In this document: positions 55,218 through 63,396 of the stretch, in pieces
Numbering within the stretch: the first letter of the stretch is position 1
How the letters are laid out: every line of letters starts with the position of its first letter
Source of the DNA: JANXMY01 sp965246745
Lineage (GTDB): Bacteria > Armatimonadota > Armatimonadia > Armatimonadales > Capsulimonadaceae
Direction of reading: 5' to 3'
Assembly: GCA_965246745.1 (NCBI GenBank)
Contig: OZ251980.1
Span: 1,116,001 to 1,180,000 of the forward strand
Length of the DNA: 64,000 nt
Position numbers and translations under genes: made by a program
The notes under the pieces: model-generated
What the model was told of the DNA's origin: nothing
Seen by the model: the letters and a program-made list of their open reading frames with translations, nothing else
Databases searched by the model: none

Positions 55218-55969
55218 CCGACATTGTTGTTCCCGCCGGCGGCGCGATTGACGCCGAATTCGCCGCACAAATCGGCAGCCCGCACCGGGCGCTGGCCCCG
55301 CTCGGGCCGGGCCGGACGCCGCTGCTGCAAGGTGTGGTCCGAACGCTTCGGGACGCGCTGCCCGAGGCCCGCATTATCTGCGTCGCGCCGGACGCCGTTC
55401 AAAGCGCCGTCACCGGCGTTGATTTGTGGCTGCCGGCGGGGGCGAGCGGCCCCGAAAACATGCGGCTCGGCCTGAGCCGCGCCCGGCAGGATGCGCCCGC
55501 GCTGCTGTGCGCGTCCGACCTGCCGCTCCTGACAGCCGCCGCCGTGCGGGAGTTTGCCGCCGCCTGCCGGCCTGACGTGCAGATCGCCGTCGGCCTGGTC
55601 CGCGCCGCCGACTACAAAGCCGCGTTTCCCGGCGCACCGCCGTCGGAATTTACCCGTGTGCGCGAGGCCGGCCCGGTGACGCTCGGCGGCCTGTTCCAAA
55701 TACAGCCCGATTTGCTGACCCGGCAGCGTACCCTGTTCGACCCGCTGTTCAGCGCCCGCAAGTCGGTTTGGCGCATCGCCGGCATTGCCGGGCCGCGCCT
55801 GCTGTGGCAGCTTGCCACAAAAACGCTGACTCTCTCGGCCGTCACCCGCCGCGCCGAGGGGCTGCTCGGCGGCCCGGTGCAAGTGGTCTTAAACACTGAC
55901 CCCGTGCTCGCTTACGACACCGACACCTTCGATGATTACACCTACGCCGAGACCCGTCTTGAACTCTGA
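55214..55969 (+). CDS. NTP-transferase (MobA-like) family protein
   Basis: A 251-residue protein starting with GTG, overlapping the kinase stop. TDIVVPAGGAIDAEF aligns with the nucleotide-binding start of MobA/GlmU-type transferases, but the usual LAGGxxxRMG-K signature is only partly kept (no clear RxGxxK). CASDLPLLT near 98-106 is the metal-binding Asp motif, and LNTDPVLAYDTDTFDDY ends the protein. Substrate unknown; the setting between a lipid kinase and CdsA suggests lipid or polyprenol metabolism. Confidence 0.7.
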   Translation: MTDIVVPAGGAIDAEFAAQIGSPHRALAPLGPGRTPLLQGVVRTLRDALPEARIICVAPDAVQSAVTGVDLWLPAGASGPENMRLGLSRARQDAPALLCASDLPLLTAAAVREFAAACRPDVQIAVGLVRAADYKAAFPGAPPSEFTRVREAGPVTLGGLFQIQPDLLTRQRTLFDPLFSARKSVWRIAGIAGPRLLWQLATKTLTLSAVTRRAEGLLGGPVQVVLNTDPVLAYDTDTFDDYTYAETRLEL

Positions 55970-56876
55970 GCTGCCGAAGCGGCACTTTTTGACCGAGCGC
56001 TCGATGCTGACCCGGATCGCCGCCGGATTGGTCGCCGCCGGGGCATACATCTTTGTCTGCTTTTACGGCAACGGCCTGCCGTTTGCGCTGACCGTCGCGC
56101 TGCTGTCGGTCGGCGGCACCGTCGAGATGTACCGGGCGGTCAAAAAGCAGGGCGGCGAGCCGAGCGAGTTTCTCGGCATTTTGGCGTGCATCGCGTTTCA
56201 GATCGTCGCCTGGGCGCACTACGGCAAGCAGTTCGGCCCCTACCTGCCCGCGCTGCTGCTGCTGCTGGTCATCACGACGCTTTTGACCGAGCTGTTTAAG
56301 CGCCGCCCGAAGCCGATTGTGACTATCGGCACGACTCTGCTCGGCGCGGTGTATGTCGGCTGGCTGTTTTCGTATCTCACCCTGCTCCATGGCATGCAGC
56401 CGGGGACAATACGCTTCAGCGGCGAGAACATTCCGCTGCTGATCCCGCCTATCGCGCACACGACCCCCGGCGAATGGCTGGTGATTTTCGTGTCCGCCTG
56501 CACCTGGATGTCCGACACCGGGGCTTTGTTTACGGGAAAAGCGTTCGGGCGGCACAAGCTGGCCCCGAACGTCAGCCCCGGCAAGACCTGGGAAGGGTCA
56601 ATCGGCGGCGTTTTAGTCTCGGTCGCCACCGGCGCGGCGCTCGGCTGGTGGCTGCACCTGCCGATGGTGCATGCGCTCGGCCTCGCGGCCCTCTGCGCGA
56701 TTGCCGGCCAAGTCGGCGACCTGTGCGAGTCTACTCTAAAGCGCGATCTCGGCGTCAAAGACTTCGGCGCGGTCCTGCCCGGCCACGGCGGCATTTTAGA
56801 CCGCATTGACTCCATGCTCTTCTCCGCCCCCCTCGCCTACTACTATGTCCTGTTCTTCTTGATGCGCGTTCACTGA
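55932..56876 (+). CDS. cdsA: Phosphatidate cytidylyltransferase
   Basis: A 314-residue membrane enzyme making CDP-diacylglycerol from phosphatidate and CTP. Six to eight membrane helices occur between residues 28 and 310. The signature STLKRDLGVKDFGAVLPGHG, continuing to ILDRID, lies at about 270-295 and matches the CDS family exactly. The ATG at 55932 overlaps the upstream gene by 38 bases; later ATGs are possible, but the signature is unaffected. Confidence 0.95.
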   Translation: MITPTPRPVLNSELPKRHFLTERSMLTRIAAGLVAAGAYIFVCFYGNGLPFALTVALLSVGGTVEMYRAVKKQGGEPSEFLGILACIAFQIVAWAHYGKQFGPYLPALLLLLVITTLLTELFKRRPKPIVTIGTTLLGAVYVGWLFSYLTLLHGMQPGTIRFSGENIPLLIPPIAHTTPGEWLVIFVSACTWMSDTGALFTGKAFGRHKLAPNVSPGKTWEGSIGGVLVSVATGAALGWWLHLPMVHALGLAALCAIAGQVGDLCESTLKRDLGVKDFGAVLPGHGGILDRIDSMLFSAPLAYYYVLFFLMRVH

Positions 56877-56899
56877 ATAGCGTTGCTATAAGTGTCTCT

Positions 56900-57262
56900 A
56901 TGTCTGATGAAAAGATTATCACGCCGGCAGAGCTGAGTGCTCAAAGCCGGAGAAGCGCTTGGTTTGACTGGTATGTTGACCGTCTGGATACCAAGTCTAC
57001 TCAAGCACCGCGACAAGAAGGCGTTACCTATCGCTGTCCCTGCTGCGGCTGTCTCACGCTGGAAGAACGGGGTGGGTATGACATTTGTAAAGTTTGTTTT
57101 TGGGAAGATGACGGGCAAGATGATCAGGATGCGGATACCGTGCGCGGCGGGCCAAATGGGTTGGCGAGTCTAACACAAGCCCGCAAAAATTACAAAGCGT
57201 TCGGAGCTTCGCTCGAGCGCTGGAAGAAAAACGTTCGTCCGCCAAAACCGGAAGAACTTTAA
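56900..57262 (+). CDS. Cysteine-rich CPCC-domain protein
   Basis: A 120-residue protein with the diagnostic centre YRCPCCGCLTLEERGGYDIC followed by KVCFWEDDGQD (near 44-75). The Cys-x-Cys-Cys plus Cys-x2-Cys pattern should bind a metal. The role is unknown; members occur widely as single small genes near immunity or toxin loci. TATAAG lies seven bases before the ATG. The 3' end adjoins a repeat block. Confidence 0.85.
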   Translation: MSDEKIITPAELSAQSRRSAWFDWYVDRLDTKSTQAPRQEGVTYRCPCCGCLTLEERGGYDICKVCFWEDDGQDDQDADTVRGGPNGLASLTQARKNYKAFGASLERWKKNVRPPKPEEL

Positions 57263-57330
57263 GAACCATGTGTTGAAACACACGGCTATTGGGCGCAGAC
57301 GCCACGAAGTACCGCTTCGCGGGCCTAAGA
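57261..57330. repeat. Half copy of the LIR7-type repeat
   Basis: It carries CCA-TGTGT-TGAA-ACACA-CGGCT and then GACGCCACGAAGTACCGCTT with CGCGGG, closely matching the left part of LIR7. No complementary arm is present, and LIR10 begins 20 bases later. Confidence 0.75.
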
Positions 57331-57349
57331 CATTGAAGAAAACGAATGA

Positions 57350-57481
57350 CACGGGGCTGAACCCCCGTGCTTTGAAGTGCAATTCCCCGCCTTCGCGGGC
57401 AGAAGATAAGCCGATAGGGATAAAGTCTTCGCCCGCGAAGGCGGGAACTTGCCCTTTAAAGCACGGGGGTTCAGCCCCGTG
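57350..57481. repeat. Long inverted repeat LIR10
   Basis: Arms of 51 bases (57350-57400 and 57431-57481) with about four mismatches. Each contains the hairpin CACGGGG..CCCCGTG around GGGCTGAACCC and the CCCGCCTTCGCGGG stem. It lies between convergent genes (CPCC protein and the endonuclease family protein). Confidence 0.85.
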
Positions 57482-57484
57482 GCC

Positions 57485-58171
57485 CTACTTCCTAATCGCA
57501 AACTCCCCCACCACCGGCAGATGGTCCGACGCCTGACTGTCAATCACCGACACGCGCTCGCACGTCAGCGGCGGCGAGTAAAACAAGTAATCAATGCGGG
57601 CTTCCAGCGCATTTGTCGGGTAAGTCCAGCGGTTCTCGGCGGCATCGCCGTCAAGCAGGCCGGTTTGGGACAGCAGGGCGCGGACAGCGGGGGCGTCGGG
57701 GCGCTCGTTGAAGTCGCCGCAGACGATGACGGGATAGGCCGCCGATTGGACCAGGGCGGCCAGGGCGTCGGCTTGTTTAATGCGCTCCTGCGTGTTCAGG
57801 CCGAAATGGGTGCAGAAAACGACGACTGGGCCGTCCGGCGTGTCGAGGCGCACTTCCAAAACGCCGCGCTGCTCGCGGACGCTCGGCAATAAGTGGTTCT
57901 GGACCGTGCCGACCGGGTAGCGCGACGCGACCGCCACCCCATAGCCGCCGAGGCCGAGGCGCAGGTTGGCTTGAAAGGTCACCGGCAGGCCAAGATGCGC
58001 TTCAAGCTGCTTCGGCTGGTCCCCGAACCCGCTTTGCGGCAGGCGCTGATGGACTTCTTGGAGGCAGACAATGTCGGCATCGGCGGCTTCCACCACCTCA
58101 GCGATGCGCTCCGCCGAGCGCACCCCGTCCATCCCCAGGCAGCCCCGAATGTTGTAAGTCAGCACGCGCAT
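57485..58171 (-). CDS. Endonuclease/exonuclease/phosphatase family protein
   Basis: A 228-residue metal-dependent phosphoesterase. Active-site segments are VLTYNIRG at the start, VCLQEVH (Glu near 42), HFGLN near 124, VCGDFNERPDAP near 157-168 and the final SDHLPVVGEF (Asp-His). The family includes nucleases and lipid phosphatases. It is downstream of and overlaps the glycosyltransferase gene by 74 bases. Confidence 0.9.
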   Translation of the reverse strand: MRVLTYNIRGCLGMDGVRSAERIAEVVEAADADIVCLQEVHQRLPQSGFGDQPKQLEAHLGLPVTFQANLRLGLGGYGVAVASRYPVGTVQNHLLPSVREQRGVLEVRLDTPDGPVVVFCTHFGLNTQERIKQADALAALVQSAAYPVIVCGDFNERPDAPAVRALLSQTGLLDGDAAENRWTYPTNALEARIDYLFYSPPLTCERVSVIDSQASDHLPVVGEFAIRK

Positions 58172-59495
58172 CTGTCGCCGTTCTCCTTGCTCCCCAAATC
58201 TCCCACGCCAAAAGTAAGTAAAACGGGCCGTACTCCGCCAGCGACACCCACCAATAGGCTTGCAGCGAATAGTAGTAAGTATAAAGCAGAATAGACGTGC
58301 CGGCCAGCAGCACAAACGCATAGCGCGGCCTGCGGTCCAGCAGCGGCACGAACACCAGCGTCCACAGCAGATACCACGGAAACAGCGTCGGGATCACCAA
58401 AAGCGTCACCGACAGCACCACCAAAGACCGGCGCAAAAGCTCCGTGTACGACAGCACCGGGCGGCGCACCGACCAGTAGGTCACGCCGAGCAGGGCGGCA
58501 TCCGACAGCTTTTCGGCAATCGGGTAATGCCAGCGCTTGGTGAGATAGCTAAGGCCCAGGTTGACCCAGCCGAATAGCCCCGAGTTGACATGGACATTCT
58601 CTAAATACTGGTGCATGCCGTGGAGAAACTGCGGCAGGTAGACCCACAGCGGCAGCCCCAAATACAGCAGCCCGCCCGCCGCCCAGATCGCCAGCGCCCG
58701 CCCGTGCGCCCGCACAAACAGCGGGATCAAAAGCAGCGAAAAGCCTTTGGTCATCACCGACGCCGCCAAGAGCAGCGCGACCGCCGGGACGGTTTTCCCG
58801 CCCCGCATCGCCAGCGCAAACGCCGCCAGCAGAAAAAACACCCCGACAATGTCCTGGTGCCCCGCCAGCGACACTTCGGTAATCGGCAGCGGGCACCACG
58901 CGTACCAGATGATTTGGGTCAGCGGGCGATTTAAGCGCTTCAAGATGACAAGCAGCAGGCCGATGACGCCGAAATCGAACAGCAGGTACACGCACTTGTA
59001 GCCGATGGGATTGCTGCCGAACACGGAGTACGCCAGCGCAAAGACGGCCTGCGAGACCGGCATGTAAATGGACTGGTAGCTTTTGTACTCCATCACCGTC
59101 CACACGGGGTCGCGCAGAAACCGCAGCGTTGAAGCATTCGGCGCCCAGTGGTACGGGTTGATCCCATGCGTGATCAGCCGGCCGTTCCAAAGGTACAAAT
59201 AAATGTCGGTGGACAATCCCGGCGGGGCGAGCACCACCGCCAGCCGGAACAGCGCCGCGCCGCCGAGAATAATTCCCAGCGCGGCTCGGGAGCACAGCTT
59301 CGGGGCCAGCCGCCCTGCGGCATAAATGTAGACGGCGAACGCCAGCGCGTACAGCAGCCAGTAGACCCACGCCGGGTTCAGCGGATACAAGCGCTGCCCG
59401 AGCACGCCGTAGACCGCCAGCAGATCAGCCGCCGTCAGTCCCAGCGCAAGCAGCGGCAGCCGGCTATTCAGATTTCGACGTGCGGGTTCGGTCAT
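58098..59495 (-). CDS. GT-C type membrane glycosyltransferase (GT87/mannosyltransferase-like)
   Basis: A 465-residue integral membrane protein with eleven to twelve predicted helices. The first extracytoplasmic loop has STDIYLYLWNGRLITHGINPY, where the Asp is the usual catalytic residue of GT-C enzymes that use polyprenyl-phosphate sugars. AGHQDIVGVFFLL also fits. The acceptor is unknown, perhaps a lipid or cell-wall glycan. The C-terminal 24 residues overlap the endonuclease gene. Confidence 0.78.
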   Translation of the reverse strand: MTEPARRNLNSRLPLLALGLTAADLLAVYGVLGQRLYPLNPAWVYWLLYALAFAVYIYAAGRLAPKLCSRAALGIILGGAALFRLAVVLAPPGLSTDIYLYLWNGRLITHGINPYHWAPNASTLRFLRDPVWTVMEYKSYQSIYMPVSQAVFALAYSVFGSNPIGYKCVYLLFDFGVIGLLLVILKRLNRPLTQIIWYAWCPLPITEVSLAGHQDIVGVFFLLAAFALAMRGGKTVPAVALLLAASVMTKGFSLLLIPLFVRAHGRALAIWAAGGLLYLGLPLWVYLPQFLHGMHQYLENVHVNSGLFGWVNLGLSYLTKRWHYPIAEKLSDAALLGVTYWSVRRPVLSYTELLRRSLVVLSVTLLVIPTLFPWYLLWTLVFVPLLDRRPRYAFVLLAGTSILLYTYYYSLQAYWWVSLAEYGPFYLLLAWEIWGARRTATDARADLQHSGLPGDGRGALGGAHR

Positions 59496-59532
59496 GCTGT
59501 GCAGCGAGGGAAGAATTGCAAAGACGGTGAGG

Positions 59533-59688
59533 GCGAGGAAGTAAACTTCTCTATGCCTTCGGCATTACTTCGTATCTGCTGTTAAAGTCGTCCTTCGGAC
59601 GAGGAAACCTTATGTGTGACAATCTTTATGTGCGATAATCTTTCGTCCGAAGGACGACCCTGCTTAGCGAGTGAAGTTTACTTCCTCG
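59533..59688. repeat. Long inverted repeat LIR11
   Basis: GCGAGGAAGTAAACTTC (59533-59549) pairs with its complement at 59672-59688, and GTCGTCCTTCGGACGA (59588-59603) with 59643-59658. The left half also contains a stretch of about 30 bases identical to LIR2. The right arm forms the last codons (REEVNFTR) of the TlpA-like gene. Two near-identical copies of TATGTG-GA-AATCT lie in the loop. Confidence 0.82.
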
Positions 59689-60359
59689 CGCTTCTTCGCC
59701 CTCCGCCCCGTCCCCACTGCTTTCATAGGCCGCAGATACGGCGTCACCGCCGCCGCGAGGCTTTGGGCGGTCTGTTCGCCGACCAGCGTTTTCACGCGCC
59801 GCCCCGCACGGTCGTAAATCAGCGTGCGCGGCAGGTCGCCCTGCCAGGCGGGGTCGAAGGCGTTGATAAACTCTTCGGGGTCGCGGCTTTGCTCCAAGTA
59901 AGCCGGCCCTTCCGCGCCGGACCTCATCAAAAACAGCCTGACTTTGGCGTCTTTGTCTTTGAGCGGGTCGGCCGAAACAGTGATGACCCGCAGGCCGGCG
60001 GCTTTGTATTTGCGGCCTGTCCCGACAATCGCCGGAAACTCGGCGACGCAGGGGCCGCACCAGGTCGCCCAGAAATTGACCAGCACGACATGGCCTTTTT
60101 CCGCCGCAATCGCCCGCTTGATCGCCGGCGCATCGGCAGGCGTCACCGTCGGCGGCGGCGCGGCGTGGGCGGGCAGAGCAAACAACAGAGCGAGGAAGAA
60201 GAGATACCTACCCCCGTCGCTACGCGCCGACCCCTCCCGCAGCGGGAAGGGTAAGAGTTTCAGTCCAGGCCCCCATCTTAAGCTCCTCGTCCTCCCTAAC
60301 AGGGAGGACCCCAGCGAAGCAAGGAGGTGGGTTCTTGATGCACGAGGGGAGGTGCTCAT
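59664..60359 (-). CDS. TlpA-like secreted thioredoxin with repeat-derived N-terminus
   Basis: A 231-residue protein. The thioredoxin-like domain (about 75-215) has the redox motif WCGPC in NFWATWCGPCVAEF. The real signal peptide RYLFFLALLFALPAHA only begins at residue 51. The first 50 residues are encoded by palindromic repeat DNA inserted after the start codon. The ATG at 60359 overlaps the peroxiredoxin stop (ATGA), which fixes the start. The C-terminal REEVNFTR comes from LIR11. It probably reduces the upstream peroxiredoxin or cytochrome c partners. Confidence 0.85.
   Translation of the reverse strand: MSTSPRASRTHLLASLGSSLLGRTRSLRWGPGLKLLPFPLREGSARSDGGRYLFFLALLFALPAHAAPPPTVTPADAPAIKRAIAAEKGHVVLVNFWATWCGPCVAEFPAIVGTGRKYKAAGLRVITVSADPLKDKDAKVRLFLMRSGAEGPAYLEQSRDPEEFINAFDPAWQGDLPRTLIYDRAGRRVKTLVGEQTAQSLAAAVTPYLRPMKAVGTGRRAKKREEVNFTR
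60210..60353. repeat. Palindromic repeat insertion in the TlpA-like gene
   Basis: It contains the hairpins CCCTCCCGCAGCGGGAAGGG (60232-60251) and TCCTCCCTAACAGGGAGGA (60290-60308). The first resembles the hairpin in LIR3. It is inserted in frame between codon 2 and the signal peptide. Confidence 0.7.
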
Positions 60360-61456
60360 CGCTTGATGGTGCATCCGAACGCCTTTGTGGTCGCTTTGGC
60401 GACGGTCTTTCCCGCAAGCGTTTCGTCAAGCGCGTTCGCCAGGTCGTGCGTGTGGACATTCGCCGGGTCCATGTCGTTGTCAATCCGCCCATGATACACC
60501 AAGACCCCGCTGCTGTTGACAACATAGGTTTCGGGCGTCACCCGCGCGGCATACGCATCGGCGGCCTTGTCGCCTTTGTCAACGAGGCAGGGAAACGGAA
60601 AGCCTTTGGCTTTGGCATACGCCGCAATCTCGTCTTTGGCTTCGTTCTGGTCGGAAAAGACGCCGACAAACGAGACGCCTTTCGGCGCGTACTTTTGGGC
60701 CAGCGCAATCATGCGGCTGTTGTAAGCGTTGGAATACGGGCACTGGACGGAGAGAAACATCACGACCGTGGCCTTGCTGCCCTGCATCAGCGAAGTCAGC
60801 GACCGCGCTTGCCCCGTCCCGGCGTTCGGCAGTGTGAAGCCCGGCGCAGGCTGGCCGATAGCGGCCGTGACAGCCATTGACTGCGCCCCTGCTGTTTGTG
60901 TCACTGCCGGGTGGGCTTTAATCCACGCGATCCAGTCGTCGCCGCAGGTGCTCAGATGGCTGTTGACATTGCTGTCCACATACGCGACTTTGCCGTCGGC
61001 CCCGACAATATAGGTCACGCGGTTCGCGATATTTGCGCCGGGAATGAGCACCCCGTAATCGGCGGACATGGTGTGCTTCGTGTCGGCCAGCAGCGTGTAC
61101 GGAATGCCTTCTTTGGTGCAGAACGCTTGATGCGATTTGGGGTCCTGGACGCTGACGCCGTACACTTGGACGCCGAGCGCTTTCAAATCTTTGTACGACG
61201 ACGACAGCGAGTGCGCTTCCAGCGTGCAGCCGCCGGTGAAGTCGGCGGGGTAGAACGCGAGCAGGGTCACTTTGCCTTTGTTTTCGGCGCTTGTCCGAAC
61301 CTGGCCGGTCTGGTCCGGCAAGGAGTAGGCGGGGGCGGGAGCGCCGACCGCCGGCGCGGCGGCGTCCATTTTGGCTTTTGCCTGGGTGAAGGCGAACGCC
61401 GCCACGGCGGCGGAGCCGGCGAGGGTGAGCAGGAGAGTTTGTTTGAGGCGTTTCAT
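60356..61456 (-). CDS. Exported double peroxiredoxin (two AhpC/TSA domains)
   Basis: A 366-residue protein with a signal peptide (LLLTLAGSAAVAAFAFTQA). The first domain (34-185) is a Bcp/PrxQ-type peroxiredoxin with peroxidatic Cys77 in ADFTGGCTLE. The second domain (198-355) is an AhpC/TSA or thioredoxin-like domain with Cys239 in LSVQCPYSNAY. A final Cys sits in KAFGCTIKR. Fusion of two such domains in one exported chain is uncommon. It is translated together with the TlpA-like gene, forming a periplasmic peroxide-defence pair. Confidence 0.9.
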   Translation of the reverse strand: MKRLKQTLLLTLAGSAAVAAFAFTQAKAKMDAAAPAVGAPAPAYSLPDQTGQVRTSAENKGKVTLLAFYPADFTGGCTLEAHSLSSSYKDLKALGVQVYGVSVQDPKSHQAFCTKEGIPYTLLADTKHTMSADYGVLIPGANIANRVTYIVGADGKVAYVDSNVNSHLSTCGDDWIAWIKAHPAVTQTAGAQSMAVTAAIGQPAPGFTLPNAGTGQARSLTSLMQGSKATVVMFLSVQCPYSNAYNSRMIALAQKYAPKGVSFVGVFSDQNEAKDEIAAYAKAKGFPFPCLVDKGDKAADAYAARVTPETYVVNSSGVLVYHGRIDNDMDPANVHTHDLANALDETLAGKTVAKATTKAFGCTIKR

Positions 61457-61488
61457 AGTAGGAGCGTGTGCTTTCTAAAGATAGAACT

Positions 61489-61628
61489 GCCACGGATTGA
61501 AATCCGAGGCTCGAACAAACCAGCGTCGCGGCGACGCGACACGAACCGTGCGCCTTACTTTTGTATCTTTTTGATTCTTGCGTCGCCGCGACGCTGGTTT
61601 GTTCGAGCCTCGGATTTCAATCCGTGGC
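61489..61628. repeat. Long inverted repeat LIR12
   Basis: Perfect 48-base arms (61489-61536 and 61581-61628), with CCA-CGGAT-TGAA-ATCCG-AGGCT at each tip and GCGTCGCGGCGACG further inward. The tip hairpin is identical to that of LIR8. It fills the gap between ppx and the peroxiredoxin gene. Confidence 0.92.
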
Positions 61629-61654
61629 GGCTTTGCGTCTTTCGTGCAGAGTTC

Positions 61655-63310
61655 TTATACCCCGCCCGCCCCCGTTCCGTTCCCCGCCTCTGCGCTAGGC
61701 AGAACCCGCAGGGCCAGCGGCAGGTCGAAGGTCCGCGAAAACGCCGCCGCCTGGGCTTCGGCGGCCCACACTTCGAGCTGGGCGTCGGCGGACGCGAACA
61801 GCGTCAGGCGCACCCGGTCCGGCTTGGTCAGCTTGTCGCTGGCGACTTCTTTGACCAGCATCAAATGGCTGCGGTCCAGAGCCTCGGCGAAGCGCAGGGC
61901 GCAGGACAAAACCCGGATGACCCGCTGGGTGCGGGGGTCGAGCCGGGCAAACGCGGCGTGCTTGCGGCGGGGAACCGACTTGCGGTGGTACAGCGCCAAA
62001 TTGGCCATAATCTCGATCTCGCGGTCATTGAAGCCCAAAAGCTCCGAGTGGCGAATCAGATAATACGAATGCTGCTGATGGTCGGTGTGCGAGACGAAAA
62101 ACCCGCAGTCGTGAAGCAGCGCGGCGTATTCCAGCAATTCTTTGGCCCGCCCGTAATCGTGCAGGCCGAGCGCTTTCCATTGGTCAAACAGCATCAGCGC
62201 CAGGTGGACAATATGCGCGGCGTGGGTCTCGTCTACCCGCGTCGCCGCCATGAGCTGGCGGATCGAGCGCCGCCGGGCGCTGTCATTCACGGCTTTCGGG
62301 GCCGGGCTGCCGACGCTGTCGCTCCGGCGCAGGCGGTCCACAATGATGCCTTCGCGCAGGCCCCGGTCGCTGATGCGAATGGAGCTTGCGCCGACCGTCT
62401 CCATCACCGTCTGCAAAATCGCCGCGCCGCCGATGATGATGTCGGCCCGCTCCGGGTTGATGCCCGGAACCCGCCGCCGCTGCTCCACCGTCAGCCCGCA
62501 CAGCCGGCGGGTGGCGGCCTGAATATCCGGCAGAAACAGCTCGTAGTTGCGAAGCGACGTGGGCGCGGGGGCCGACGCCCCGGCGGCGACAATCTCGGCG
62601 AGGTTCTGCGCCGTCCCCGACGACCCGTACATGACCGAAAAGCCCGCCCGGCCGACGGCCCGCGCCGCCGGCACCAGCAGCGAGCGGACATGGCGCTGCA
62701 AGCCGGCCCATGCCGCCGGGGTGATGATTTTGGACGCATCCACCACCCCCTCGGCGGTCAAGCGGATCGCGCCCATTTTCAGGCTGTCGAGAAACGAATA
62801 GCCGGCGCTGTCGCCGACAATCAGCTCGGTCGAGCCGCCGCCGATGTCCATAAACAGGGCGTTCTTTTTCGGCGGCAGGTCCACGCCGCTGACGCAGCCG
62901 AGGTAAATAAGGCGGGCTTCCTCCTGCCCGGAGATGATTCGGACATCCAGATCGGCCAGCTCGCGCACCCGCTGAACAAACGCGTCCCCGTTGCCCGCTT
63001 CCCGAACGGCGGCGGTGGCGAGCGCGACGATTTCTTCCGCCCCGAAGCCCCGCGCGACTTCGGCGAACCGGGCGCAGACCAATGCGCCCCGCGCAATCGC
63101 CGCGTCGGTCAGCCAGTGCCCCCCGCCGTCGTCCCGCTCACTGCCGGGCTTGCCCGGCGACTCTTTCGCCGCCCGCTCGAATTCGCCTTCGCCGAGCCGG
63201 ACGACCTGTTTTTGGGACGCCAGCGTGGTCCAAGTGCCGTTGGCCTGGACTTCCACCACGGCCAGCCGGACCGAGTTTGTGCCGATGTCCATTGCCGCAA
63301 AGATTCGCAT
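61655..63310 (-). CDS. ppx: Ppx/GppA family phosphatase
   Basis: A 551-residue exopolyphosphatase or pppGpp phosphatase. The ASKHA-fold motifs AMDIGTNSVRLAVVEV at the start, ISGQEEARLIYLG near 135-147, MDIGGGSTELIVG near 163-175 and YGSSGTAQNLAEI are present, with an HD-like C-terminal domain (HDCGFFVSHTDHQQHSYYLI near 411-430). It controls polyphosphate and stringent-response nucleotides. TATGCT lies eight bases before the ATG on the minus strand. Confidence 0.93.
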   Translation of the reverse strand: MRIFAAMDIGTNSVRLAVVEVQANGTWTTLASQKQVVRLGEGEFERAAKESPGKPGSERDDGGGHWLTDAAIARGALVCARFAEVARGFGAEEIVALATAAVREAGNGDAFVQRVRELADLDVRIISGQEEARLIYLGCVSGVDLPPKKNALFMDIGGGSTELIVGDSAGYSFLDSLKMGAIRLTAEGVVDASKIITPAAWAGLQRHVRSLLVPAARAVGRAGFSVMYGSSGTAQNLAEIVAAGASAPAPTSLRNYELFLPDIQAATRRLCGLTVEQRRRVPGINPERADIIIGGAAILQTVMETVGASSIRISDRGLREGIIVDRLRRSDSVGSPAPKAVNDSARRRSIRQLMAATRVDETHAAHIVHLALMLFDQWKALGLHDYGRAKELLEYAALLHDCGFFVSHTDHQQHSYYLIRHSELLGFNDREIEIMANLALYHRKSVPRRKHAAFARLDPRTQRVIRVLSCALRFAEALDRSHLMLVKEVASDKLTKPDRVRLTLFASADAQLEVWAAEAQAAAFSRTFDLPLALRVLPSAEAGNGTGAGGV

Positions 63311-63349
63311 AGGGCATCAGCATACCCGATGCAGGGGGATGGGGTCAAG

Positions 63350-63384
63350 AAAAAGCCTCCGGCTCCCGCAGGGAAGCCGGAGGC
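63350..63384 (-). terminator. Rho-independent terminator of the right-edge gene
   Basis: On the minus strand GCCTCCGGCT..AGCCGGAGGC (63384-63355, perfect ten-base stem) is followed by TTTTT and TCTTG. It ends the gene that starts beyond the window and insulates it from ppx. Confidence 0.85.
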
Positions 63385-63396
63385 CGGGGGAGACGA

